Source: Chloroflexia bacterium (GTDB taxonomy: Bacteria; Chloroflexota; Chloroflexia; Thermomicrobiales; JALYUS01). Taken from it: a DNA stretch of 11,041 nucleotides. The stretch is taken from positions 1 through 11,041 of the forward strand of contig JAICJW010000122.1 of the NCBI GenBank assembly GCA_025928215.1, read 5' to 3'. Position numbers and translations under genes: made by a program. Each line of letters starts with the position of its first letter. Positions within the stretch are counted from its first letter, which is position 1. Below the pieces are notes generated by a model. That model was not told the origin of the DNA, ran no database searches, and saw nothing but the letters and a program-made list of their open reading frames with translations. Positions 1 through 5,535 of the stretch are shown in pieces.

Positions 1-15
1 CCACCACTGTGTGTA

Positions 16-1275
16 TCAGTCTCCACGCGACCCTTCGCCCGCCCGTGTTGTGACGACTTCAACGGGGTAGCCAGCGGTGCGGAGAGTGGCGACGACCTGC
101 GCGGCATGTTCGGCGTTGCGCGTCTCGACGATCATCTCCAGACCGACGGGGCCGATGGCGGTGTAGGGGCCGATGCGCTGAATCTCGACATGGAGGATAT
201 TGACGCGCTGCTCGGTCAGGACCCCGGTCAGGTTGTGCAGCGCGCCGGGTTGGTCGGGCAGCCAGGTATGGAAGGCGAGGAAGCGCCCGGCGGAGGCGAG
301 GCCGGTCTGGATGCATTTATCGAGCAGGTTCGGGTCCACATTGCCGCCGCTGATCAGCACTCCGACCTTCGCGCTCGATGGCGGTAGCAGGCCACCGAGC
401 ACCGCCGCCAGCCCCGCCGCCCCCGCTGCCTCGGAGAGTAGCTTCTCCCGCTCCAGGAGGAGCACCATCGCCCGTGCCATCGCCTCGTCGTCCACCATCA
501 CCATGTCGTCCACGAGCGTGTGAATGATCGGGAAGGTACGCGCGCCCGGTTGGGCGACGGCGATGCCGTCCGCGATCGTCGAGACCGGCAGCGTCTGCCG
601 CTCGCCGCCGGTGAAGGAGGCGACACACGCGGATGCGCCCGCCGCCTGCACGCCGATGATCGCGAGCGATGGCTTGAGGGCGCGCGCCGCCGTCGCGATA
701 CCCGCGAGTAATCCGCCACCGCCCACCGGCACGACAAGCGTGTCGAGGTCCGGCGCATCGGCGAGCATTTCGAGGGCAATCGTCCCTTGCCCGGCGATGA
801 CGTGCGGATCATCGAAGGCATGGACGTAGGTCATGCCGCGCTCGTCGGCCAGTGCGTGGGCATAGCGTGCCGCCTCATCGTAGGTGGCACCGCACAGGAC
901 GGTCTGCGCGCCCTGCCGCTCGATCGCTTCCAGTTTGGCGAGCGAGACGCCCATCGGCAGCACAATCGTCGCGGGGTAGCCGAGCAGCCGGGCGGCGAGC
1001 GCGACGCCCTGCCCGTGATTGCCCGCCGAGGCGGTGAGGACGCCGCGCGCCGCGACAGCCGGATCCATCGTCAGCAGTTTGTTGAGCGCGCCGCGAATCT
1101 TGAATGCGCCGGTGCGCTGAAGAATTTCCAGTTTCAGCAGCAGCGTGCGGCCCGCCAGCGCGGAAAGGTCCGGCGATTCTTGCAGCGGCGTGTGACGAAT
1201 GTGTGGCGCGATCCGTTCTGCTGCTTCTTGCACGTCGGTCAGACTCAGCGCCGGAGTATCGAGTGCGAGCGTCAA
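16..1275 (-). CDS. ilvA: Threonine ammonia-lyase with C-terminal ACT domain
   Basis: This PLP-dependent cytoplasmic enzyme deaminates L-threonine to 2-oxobutyrate and ammonia, the first committed step to isoleucine; many relatives also act on serine. The fold-type II PLP signatures are present: RTGAFKIRGA with the Schiff-base lysine K59, SAGNHGQG (83-90), the phosphate-binding GGGGLL (185-190) and SGGN (309-312). Residues about 331-409 form a single ACT-type domain. The 419-aa length fits the medium-length class with one C-terminal ACT domain, not the roughly 510-aa E. coli biosynthetic enzyme with two regulatory repeats, so isoleucine feedback may differ. The start is a TTG preceded by purine-rich AATAGGGAT. 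The family usually begins near residue 10, so a start a few codons later is possible. No other ilv gene is adjacent. The upstream leader contains a possible attenuator. Confidence 0.95.
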   Translation of the reverse strand: MTLALDTPALSLTDVQEAAERIAPHIRHTPLQESPDLSALAGRTLLLKLEILQRTGAFKIRGALNKLLTMDPAVAARGVLTASAGNHGQGVALAARLLGYPATIVLPMGVSLAKLEAIERQGAQTVLCGATYDEAARYAHALADERGMTYVHAFDDPHVIAGQGTIALEMLADAPDLDTLVVPVGGGGLLAGIATAARALKPSLAIIGVQAAGASACVASFTGGERQTLPVSTIADGIAVAQPGARTFPIIHTLVDDMVMVDDEAMARAMVLLLEREKLLSEAAGAAGLAAVLGGLLPPSSAKVGVLISGGNVDPNLLDKCIQTGLASAGRFLAFHTWLPDQPGALHNLTGVLTEQRVNILHVEIQRIGPYTAIGPVGLEMIVETRNAEHAAQVVATLRTAGYPVEVVTTRAGEGSRGD

Positions 1276-1290
1276 ATCCCTATTCCCCCG

Positions 1291-1315
1291 GCCCCTTCCC
1301 GAAACGGGAGGGGGC
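1291..1315 (-). other. Hairpin just upstream of the ilvA ribosome binding site
   Basis: An 11-bp stem (one G-U pair) with a 3-nt loop is formed by 1291-1301 and 1305-1315. In the ilvA transcript it ends about 15 nt before the TTG start and abuts the GGGGGAATAGGG purine stretch that must serve as ribosome binding site. No T tract follows, so it is not a terminator. It could set translation efficiency or mRNA stability, or be a copy of a G/C-rich dispersed intergenic repeat. Seen directly; the role is inferred. Confidence 0.5.
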
Positions 1316-1325
1316 GTGATCGGGC

Positions 1326-1378
1326 AAAAATTTCGTCCGCTGCGTCGCAGGCATTGACCTGCAACGACGCAAGGGACG
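1326..1378 (-). terminator. Terminator-like hairpin in the ilvA leader (candidate attenuator)
   Basis: On the minus strand, CGTCC (1378-1374) pairs with GGACG (1338-1334), TGCGTCG (1371-1365) with CGACGCA (1347-1341), and CAGG (1361-1358) with CCTG (1351-1348). The stem is followed by AAATTTTT (1333-1326). This is an intrinsic-terminator layout about 50 nt upstream of the ilvA start codon and downstream of the candidate promoter. No larger minus-strand gene lies upstream for it to terminate, so it would act on ilvA itself. The 5' side begins CTCGTCCCT, as T-box terminators often do, but the conserved T-box core is not recognisable. Confidence 0.5.
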
Positions 1379-1406
1379 AGCCTACTCCCGAGTACTATTC
1401 TCTACC

Positions 1407-1424
1407 CTCCGCCACCAGGCGGAG
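1407..1424 (-). other. Perfect 7-bp hairpin in the ilvA leader
   Basis: On the minus strand CTCCGCC and GGCGGAG pair perfectly around a TGGT loop. It lies between the candidate promoter and the terminator-like stem, so it is part of the leader transcript. It could be one arm of a regulatory fold. The loop TGGT could also be read as part of tandem Trp codons in one frame, but that frame's ATG overlaps the -10 box and would not be transcribed from this promoter. Confidence 0.4.
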
Positions 1425-1475
1425 ATGGATGAATTAGCTGCGTGTCCTCCTGTCTCCTGTGGTGCCTTCGCAGGC

Positions 1476-1505
1476 ATCCTAGCGGCGCTGTCATGCCGAT
1501 GTCAA
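1476..1505 (-). promoter_or_regulatory. Candidate sigma70 promoter for ilvA
   Basis: On the minus strand TTGACA (1505-1500, six of six consensus) is followed after 18 nt by TAGGAT (1481-1476, four of six). Transcription would start near 1469, giving a leader of roughly 190 nt before the ilvA start codon. That is long enough to carry the two stem-loops seen downstream. Confidence 0.5.
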
Positions 1506-1544
1506 GCAGGATGTGAGTCTGCCGCGTCGTGCACTACACGGCGT

Positions 1545-1649
1545 TCAGCGGCATTCCGGTTGAGGAAGCTCACCGGTAATTTCTAGGTGTTGCATAATTT
1601 GATCTGCTCTCTGAATCGCCTCCATGCCAATAGTATGAAATGATGACAC
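1545..1649 (-). CDS. Possible small ORF or remnant, 34 codons
   Basis: From a GTG at 1649 (or ATG at 1625) an open frame runs to a TGA at 1547-1545. Its product is short and hydrophilic, with an amphipathic-looking stretch EAIQRADQIMQHLEI. The codons (gca, caa, att, cta, gaa) are less GC-rich at the third position than those of the neighbouring genes. The frame stays open some 12 codons further upstream to a TGA. There is no good ribosome binding site. It may be the 3' remnant of an acquired gene, or chance. I recognise no family. The rest of the roughly 520-nt stretch between ilvA and the next gene holds the ilvA leader elements and nothing else I can call. Confidence 0.2.
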   Translation of the reverse strand: MSSFHTIGMEAIQRADQIMQHLEITGELPQPECR

Positions 1650-1760
1650 GGCATAGTCAGACTCTTTCGGCGTACTGCTATGGGATCAATCTCTGCTCAC
1701 CGAAGCGAGGGCGTGGCATCAGCCCTGCGTTCTCTCTGCCCGGGTCTGGTTCGAATGCGA

Positions 1761-1778
1761 CGTCGGTTTTCACCGACG
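1761..1778 (+). other. 5'-UTR hairpin before the secreted-protein gene
   Basis: CGTCGGT (1761-1767) and ACCGACG (1772-1778) pair perfectly around TTTC. The stem ends 5 nt before the AAAGGAG ribosome binding site (1784-1790). It could stabilise the mRNA 5' end or serve as a protein or RNA contact. The sequence shows the stem but not its role. Confidence 0.4.
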
Positions 1779-1796
1779 CACGTAAAGGAGAAAGAT

Positions 1797-2213
1797 ATGA
1801 AGCAACGGATCGCCGCACTCGCGGTTCTCGTCACCCTCTTGGGTCTCGTCCTCGCCGCGCCGTTGAGCGCTGCGGCGCCGACGACGGTACAGTCGAATGT
1901 TCAGAAGAATGGCGCGCAGGGCGTGGTCGCAGCGGTGGTGAATGTCGTCGGGCAGGTCCAGGCGCAAGACGCGCAAGTCGGGCTGGTCAACCTGAGCAAT
2001 TCGCTCAACAACCTGACGGCGTTGAACAACGTTCTGAATCACAACAACGTTCTGGACAATAACAACGTCCCGATCACGGTGCAGAACATCAGCGTCCTGA
2101 GCAACGATCAGTTCACGATCCTCAATGACGCCTTAAATGCCCTGCATATCAACATCGGGCAAGTTGTTGGCGTAGCGGTGTTGAGCGGCGGTCAGATTCT
2201 CGCTTTCGTCTAA
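1797..2213 (+). CDS. Small secreted Asn/Val-rich repeat protein
   Basis: The 138-aa product starts at the ATG with AAAGGAG six bases upstream; longer in-frame starts lack a site. Residues 1-26 form a Sec signal peptide: MKQR, a long Ala/Leu/Val core, and Ala residues before PTTVQ that suit signal peptidase I. The mature part of about 112 residues contains 20 Asn and 21 Val, many Gln and Leu, a single Lys (K37), and no Cys, Trp, Tyr, Arg or Glu. Residues 65-94 are five hexapeptide units (NLSNSL, NNLTAL, NNVLNH, NNVLDN, NNVPIT), and the C-terminus (120-138) is a Gly/Val stretch. Such composition suggests a beta-rich, self-associating extracellular or surface protein, perhaps amyloid- or solenoid-like. 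I recognise no named family, and the function is unknown. The gene stands alone with its own terminator. Confidence 0.75.
   Translation: MKQRIAALAVLVTLLGLVLAAPLSAAAPTTVQSNVQKNGAQGVVAAVVNVVGQVQAQDAQVGLVNLSNSLNNLTALNNVLNHNNVLDNNNVPITVQNISVLSNDQFTILNDALNALHINIGQVVGVAVLSGGQILAFV
1989..2078 (+). repeat. 18-bp tandem repeat inside the secreted-protein gene
   Basis: Units begin at 2007, 2025, 2043 and 2061, each opening with AACAAC; the second and third share AACAACGTTCTG exactly. A more diverged unit starts at 1989. Each 18-bp unit encodes six residues of the pattern Asn-Asn-(Val/Leu)-x-x-x. The near identity of the two central units points to fairly recent duplication within the gene. Confidence 0.8.
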
Positions 2214-2280
2214 CCCAAGACGACCTTCACGCGAAATCGGCCCGCTCCGGTAGGCTGACGAATGCCAGGCCCACGATCCT

Positions 2281-2307
2281 GGGGGAAGCATCTGCTTCCC
2301 CCTTTGT
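2281..2307 (+). terminator. Rho-independent terminator of the secreted-protein gene
   Basis: GGGGGAAGC (2281-2289) and GCTTCCCCC (2294-2302) form a perfect 9-bp stem with an ATCT loop, followed by TTTGT. It lies 68 nt after the stop codon. The T tract is short but the stem is strong. Confidence 0.75.
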
Positions 2308-2350
2308 CATGTGAACGCGCGATAGCGGCGCCACGGCCACCGCCCGTCAA

Positions 2351-2380
2351 TTGCATAATTTCGACGGTGGACGCTAGACT
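2351..2380 (+). promoter_or_regulatory. Candidate promoter before the GNAT remnant and monooxygenase
   Basis: TTGCAT (2351-2356) and TAGACT (2375-2380) match sigma70 -35 and -10 boxes at four of six positions each, with an 18-nt spacer. It follows the terminator and precedes the only genes downstream. The string TTGCATAATTT here also occurs at 1590-1600 in the ilvA upstream region. Confidence 0.4.
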
Positions 2381-2420
2381 GTGGACGGCTGACAGCGAGT
2401 GATCGGAAAAGTTTGGCGTC

Positions 2421-2480
2421 ATGCGAGCGGTCTATCTCACCGAGGAGCGCCTCGTTATCCGCGCCCTCGTTGCCGCCGAT
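2421..2480 (+). pseudogene. Possible GNAT acetyltransferase N-terminal remnant (20 codons)
   Basis: An ATG at 2421 opens a frame whose first 20 residues (ending TEERLVIRALVAAD) look like the first beta strand of a GNAT N-acetyltransferase, typically TERLxLRPLxxxD. After about 2480 the frame continues to a stop at 2618 only as an out-of-frame reading of the monooxygenase gene, and the GNAT resemblance is lost. This suggests that the start of a GNAT gene was left in front of the monooxygenase by a deletion or recombination near 2480. The match is short, so chance or a small leader ORF are alternatives. Confidence 0.35.
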
Positions 2481-2496
2481 GGAGGACGAAGGTCAG

Positions 2497-3414
2497 ATGA
2501 CGCAGGACAGGATCAGGCGGCGGATGAAGATCGGTGCATTCGCGCGGACTGGCGAGCGAACGCTGAACGAGGAGCATGTGCGGTTCAGCGACATCAAAGG
2601 GCTGGCGATTGCTGCTGAGGCGGTCGGTCTCGACTCCTTCTGGCTTCCGGATCACTTCGTCTATCGCCCCCACGAGCCGGACCAGCTCGGCTGCTGGGAA
2701 GTGTTCACCTTTCTCAGCGCCCTTGCCAGCGTGACCTCGAGGATTGCGCTCGGGACGTTTGTCGCCGCTACCTCATTCCGCAATCCGGCCCTCCTCGCCA
2801 AGATGGCGGACGCCCTGGACGAGATTTCGGATGGGCGTTTCATCCTCGGTCTCGGCGCGGGTAATTGGGAGCCGGAACACACCATGTTCGGCTATCCGTT
2901 CGATCACCGCGCCGGGCGGTTCGCGGAGGCGATGGAGATCATCGCCCCACTCCTGCGCGCGGGGATGGCCAATTTCCACGGGAAGTACTACGAGGCGACG
3001 GAGTCTGTCCTCCGTCCGCGTGGCCCGTCCCCCTCAGGCCCGCCGATTTGGGCTGGCGCACGGGGCGAGCGGATGCTGCGGATCATTGCCGGGCACGCGG
3101 ATGCCTCCATCGCCATCTGGCCCATCACGCCGGCGCAGATGACAGCGGCGCGGGAGAAGATGGTTGCCGCCTGTCAGGATGTCGGGCGGGATCCCGCGAC
3201 CCTCGCCCTGACCGCGGGCACCTTCGTCCACCTCCCCGAAAATGACCGGCCTGCCGCCGATGACAAGGCGATCAGCGGGACGTATGAAGAGATCGCGGCG
3301 CAATTGCAGGCCTTCGCGGCGATCGGCGTGCAACATCTCCTTGTGGACTTCCGCCCTGATATTAGCGTGCGGACGATCGAGGAGTTCGGACACGTCCTGG
3401 CGATCATGACCTAG
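2497..3414 (+). CDS. Luciferase-like (LLM class) flavin or F420 oxidoreductase
   Basis: The 305-aa product has the TIM-barrel pattern of the bacterial luciferase-like monooxygenase superfamily: an N-terminal strand MKIGAF, then AAEAVGLDSFWLPDHF (40-54), SRIALGTFVAATSFRNPALLAK (81-102, the usual region of the cofactor-site turn), and DEISDGRFILGLGAGN (108-123). GPPIWAGARGERMLRIIAGHAD (181-202) is the conserved C-terminal flavin or F420 phosphate segment. Members use FMNH2 or the deazaflavin F420 to oxidise or reduce small organics; cofactor and substrate cannot be told from sequence alone. I chose the ATG at 2497, with GGAGG at 2481-2485 and GAAGG closer. ATGs at 2479 and 2524 remain possible, and upstream codons lack family resemblance. 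No F420-biosynthesis gene is adjacent. Confidence 0.85.
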   Translation: MTQDRIRRRMKIGAFARTGERTLNEEHVRFSDIKGLAIAAEAVGLDSFWLPDHFVYRPHEPDQLGCWEVFTFLSALASVTSRIALGTFVAATSFRNPALLAKMADALDEISDGRFILGLGAGNWEPEHTMFGYPFDHRAGRFAEAMEIIAPLLRAGMANFHGKYYEATESVLRPRGPSPSGPPIWAGARGERMLRIIAGHADASIAIWPITPAQMTAAREKMVAACQDVGRDPATLALTAGTFVHLPENDRPAADDKAISGTYEEIAAQLQAFAAIGVQHLLVDFRPDISVRTIEEFGHVLAIMT

Positions 3415-3536
3415 CGCCAGGTTCCGTACCGCGCGACCTTGATTGACCACCGACAACCCGCATGGCGTGGTCGCGGTGCGAGCCGCACGAACGGGCCGTG
3501 AGCGGGAAATCGCGAGCCATCCGAAGCCCGATCCAT

Positions 3537-3556
3537 CCCACGAAAGCGGGTGTTTT
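3537..3556 (+). terminator. Weak terminator-like hairpin after the monooxygenase
   Basis: CCC-A-C and G-C-GGG close a GAAA tetraloop (3542-3545) with one A-C mismatch, followed by TGTTTT. The stem is short. It lies 120 nt after the monooxygenase stop and before the efflux-pump promoter, where a terminator would be expected. Nothing else is supported in 3415-3590. Confidence 0.25.
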
Positions 3557-3593
3557 GGCAATTGCCGTGACCGGCGTTTGCTCGGCTAGTTCC

Positions 3594-3622
3594 TTGCGAA
3601 AACAGAACAAATGTGCTATACT
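3594..3622 (+). promoter_or_regulatory. Strong promoter for the efflux pump
   Basis: TTGCGA (3594-3599) and TATACT (3617-3622) are separated by exactly 17 nt; the -10 box matches sigma70 consensus at five of six positions. Transcription would begin near 3630, about 215 nt upstream of the pump start codon. The locally AT-rich stretch contrasts with the GC-rich surroundings. Confidence 0.65.
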
Positions 3623-3629
3623 ATGGGCG

Positions 3630-3843
3630 AACGTACAGAGACGAGCACGATCACAGGAAAGGGGGCACGAGGGGACGATGCAGCCGCCACTTGGATGCTT
3701 TACGCCCCCTCCGAATGAACGGGAACCGATCTGTCCGAAAGGACAATGCCGCGCGAGCAGTGGAGCGGCAGACTACACAGGGGCATATCAGCCGCTGGGA
3801 AGGCGGCAATGGCGGTCATATTGTGAGAAGGCGGAGGGTTCAG
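3630..3843 (+). promoter_or_regulatory. Structured efflux-pump leader with competing pairings
   Basis: AGGGGGC (3660-3666) is complementary to GCCCCCT (3704-3710). The overlapping CCCTCCG (3707-3713) is complementary to CGGAGGG (3832-3838), which contains the pump's ribosome binding site. The two 7-bp pairings share 3707-3710 and cannot coexist, so the leader could switch between a site-free and a site-hidden fold. Further stems are TGTCC-GAAA-GGACA (3732-3745) and GCCGC/GCGGC (3791-3807). Short ORFs start at 3678 and 3695 inside the first stem-loop. I do not recognise a known riboswitch class. The layout fits translational attenuation of a resistance gene. Confidence 0.45.
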
Positions 3844-3917
3844 ATGGCAGGACAACGACTGAAGTGGTGGACACTCATCGCGGCATGTTTCGCGCTCTTC
3901 ATGGCGATCCTCGATAA
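3678..3917 (+). CDS. Possible upstream ORF of the efflux pump, 79 codons
   Basis: An ATG preceded by GAGGGG at only 3 nt spacing opens a frame that crosses the leader and overlaps the first 74 nt of the pump gene in another frame. The product begins MQPPLGCFTPPPNE, with a PP and a PPP run that can slow ribosomes, then has no recognisable domain. The frame extends upstream to 3462 without a better start. A second very short ORF (ATG at 3695, MLYAPSE) lies in a different frame and covers the switch bases 3704-3713. Either could couple translation to folding of the leader. It may equally be a chance frame. Confidence 0.25.
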   Translation: MQPPLGCFTPPPNEREPICPKGQCRASSGAADYTGAYQPLGRRQWRSYCEKAEGSDGRTTTEVVDTHRGMFRALHGDPR

Positions 3918-5463
3918 CCTTGTCGTCAATATCGCGTTGCCGACGATCTCGCGCGAACTCAATGCGACGACGACACAGTTGCAATGGATCGTCTCGGCGT
4001 ACACGCTGATCTTCGCCTCGTTGCAGATTACGGCGGGCGGGCTGGGCGACCGGCTGGGGCGCAAGCGCTGGTTCCTCTTCGGCCTCGGCCTCTTCACCTG
4101 CGCCTCGCTCCTCGGCGCGTTGTCGCAGAACATCACGATGCTGATTTTCGCGCGGGCGGTGCAGGGGCTGGGCGCGGCCTTCATCATGCCGCTCTCGCTC
4201 TCGCTGATCTCCGTCGCGTTCCCGCCGGAAGAGCGGGGCAAGGCGCTCGGCATCTGGTCCGCGATCTCCGTCTCCGGCCTCGCGCTCGGTCCGATCGTCG
4301 GCGGCTTCCTCGTCCAGTACGCGAACTGGCACTGGGTGTTCATCATTAATATCCCGATCGGCATTATCGCCTTCTTCGTCGCTTCGGCGGTCGTGCAGGA
4401 ATCGCGCGATACGTCCGGCACGGTGGTGCTGGACATCCCCGGCACGGTCTTAATCACCGGCGCCATTGCCTCGCTGACGTGGGGCCTGATCGAGGCGGGG
4501 AATCGCGGCTGGGGCAACACGCTGATTCTCGCCGCCTTCGCGGCGGCGGTAGTGTTGACGGCGACCTTCATCGCGGTCGAGGCGCGCACGGAAAAGCCGA
4601 TGGTGCCGCTCCGCTTCTTTCGCTCGACGACCTTCTCCGGCGCGAACATGGATTCGTTCGCTATCTCGTTCCTGATCGCGGGCGTCGCCTTCTATCTGAC
4701 GCTCTATTTGCAGAATATCCACGGCTTCTCGCCGGTGCGGGCGGGGCTGGCGATGCTGCCGATGGTCGCCACGATGATGATCTTCTCACCGATCTCCGGC
4801 ACATTGATCGGGCGCATTGGCTCGCGCCTCCTGATCTCGATCGGCATGTGCATCGCGGGCATCGGCACGCTGCTCTTCCTACGCAGCGGCGTACATTCCT
4901 CGTACCTGGCGATTGTCCCCGCGTACGTCGTGATGGGCTTCGGAATGTCACTGATCTTCGCGCCGATGACCACGGCGGTGCTCAACAGCGTCGAGAGCGA
5001 GAAGAGTGGCGTCGCCTCCGCGATCAACGGCGCGATCCGCGAGATCGGCACCGCGTTCGGCATCGCGCTGCTTGGCACGATCATGAACCGGGTCTATCAG
5101 TCGCAGTACAACGCGACAGGGTCAATCATTGAAGCGCGGAGCAACCCCGCGCTCGGCCCCCTCCGGTCGCTCGTTGACCTGGTCGGCTCCGGGGCGAGCC
5201 TTGCCGGCCGCCTGATCGAGGATACGCGGCGCTTCCCCGGTGTGCCGTCGGCGCTCGCCGCACAGCTCCGCGACGCGAGCAGCCACGCCTTCATCACCGG
5301 CATGGACCGCGCCATCGTCATCTCCAGCGGGGTGATTATCGTCTGTAGCGTCGTCTCGTTCTTCCTCATCAAGCCGCCCGTGATGGCGGCCGCCCCAGAG
5401 GCCGCGGGCGTCGAACGGATTGACGAGTGGGACCTCGTGTCGGAGTTGATCGAGGTGGATTAA
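3844..5463 (+). CDS. DHA2-family MFS multidrug efflux transporter (14 TMS, EmrB/QacA type)
   Basis: The 539-aa inner-membrane protein exports drugs or other toxic compounds by proton antiport. Motif D1 of the 14-helix DHA2 family is LDNLVVNIALP (23-33) with D24. Motif A is GGLGDRLGRKR (65-75) between helices 2 and 3. The antiporter motif C is SGLALGPIVGG (144-154) in helix 5. Hydrophobic segments continue to about residue 509, giving about 14 helices, with an acidic cytoplasmic tail (EWDLVSELIEVD). Length is normal for the family. The ATG at 3844 has GGAGGG five bases upstream; in-frame starts upstream would add a charged extension atypical for MFS proteins. The gene is monocistronic with a strong promoter, a long structured leader and a terminator. 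The substrate is not predictable, and no outer-membrane or adaptor partner is nearby. Confidence 0.92.
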   Translation: MAGQRLKWWTLIAACFALFMAILDNLVVNIALPTISRELNATTTQLQWIVSAYTLIFASLQITAGGLGDRLGRKRWFLFGLGLFTCASLLGALSQNITMLIFARAVQGLGAAFIMPLSLSLISVAFPPEERGKALGIWSAISVSGLALGPIVGGFLVQYANWHWVFIINIPIGIIAFFVASAVVQESRDTSGTVVLDIPGTVLITGAIASLTWGLIEAGNRGWGNTLILAAFAAAVVLTATFIAVEARTEKPMVPLRFFRSTTFSGANMDSFAISFLIAGVAFYLTLYLQNIHGFSPVRAGLAMLPMVATMMIFSPISGTLIGRIGSRLLISIGMCIAGIGTLLFLRSGVHSSYLAIVPAYVVMGFGMSLIFAPMTTAVLNSVESEKSGVASAINGAIREIGTAFGIALLGTIMNRVYQSQYNATGSIIEARSNPALGPLRSLVDLVGSGASLAGRLIEDTRRFPGVPSALAAQLRDASSHAFITGMDRAIVISSGVIIVCSVVSFFLIKPPVMAAAPEAAGVERIDEWDLVSELIEVD

Positions 5464-5490
5464 GGCGGATTGCTCATCGTGAAGGAGAAT

Positions 5491-5525
5491 AAAAAAAGGA
5501 CCGGGCGCAATGCCCGGTCCTTTTT
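5491..5525. terminator. Bidirectional rho-independent terminator
   Basis: GGACCGGGC (5498-5506) and GCCCGGTCC (5512-5520) form a 9-bp stem with loop GCAAT. It is flanked by seven A on the left and five T on the right, so both strands read stem plus T tract. It lies between the efflux-pump stop and the stop of the converging Fe-S carrier gene and would end both transcripts. Confidence 0.93.
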
Positions 5526-5535
5526 GTGTCGGAAA

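Noticed and set aside
1381..1479. Trp-type leader peptide with tandem TGG codons on the minus strand
   Set aside because: Its ATG overlaps the -10 box and would not be in the mRNA, and the downstream gene is ilvA, not a trp gene.
1276..1480. Canonical T-box riboswitch upstream of ilvA
   Set aside because: Only the CTCGTCCCT terminator side resembles one; the AGGGTGGNACC core and a stem I with specifier loop could not be found, so no T-box is called.
1747..1766. tRNA T-loop-like string GGTTCGAAT
   Set aside because: The flanking 5-nt segments are not complementary and no acceptor, D or anticodon stems can be built around it.
3404..3610. 68-codon minus-strand frame between the monooxygenase and the pump
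   Set aside because: It overlaps the pump promoter, has no ribosome binding site or recognisable domain, and extends into the monooxygenase end; likely chance in GC-rich DNA.
3613..3843. Longer N-terminus for the efflux pump starting at 3613 or 3715
   Set aside because: The added residues are charged, unlike MFS N-termini, and the ATG at 3844 has the only good ribosome binding site.
3840..4649. 269-codon minus-strand frame antisense to the efflux pump
   Set aside because: It is a mirror of the transporter's codon bias with no domain or ribosome binding site.
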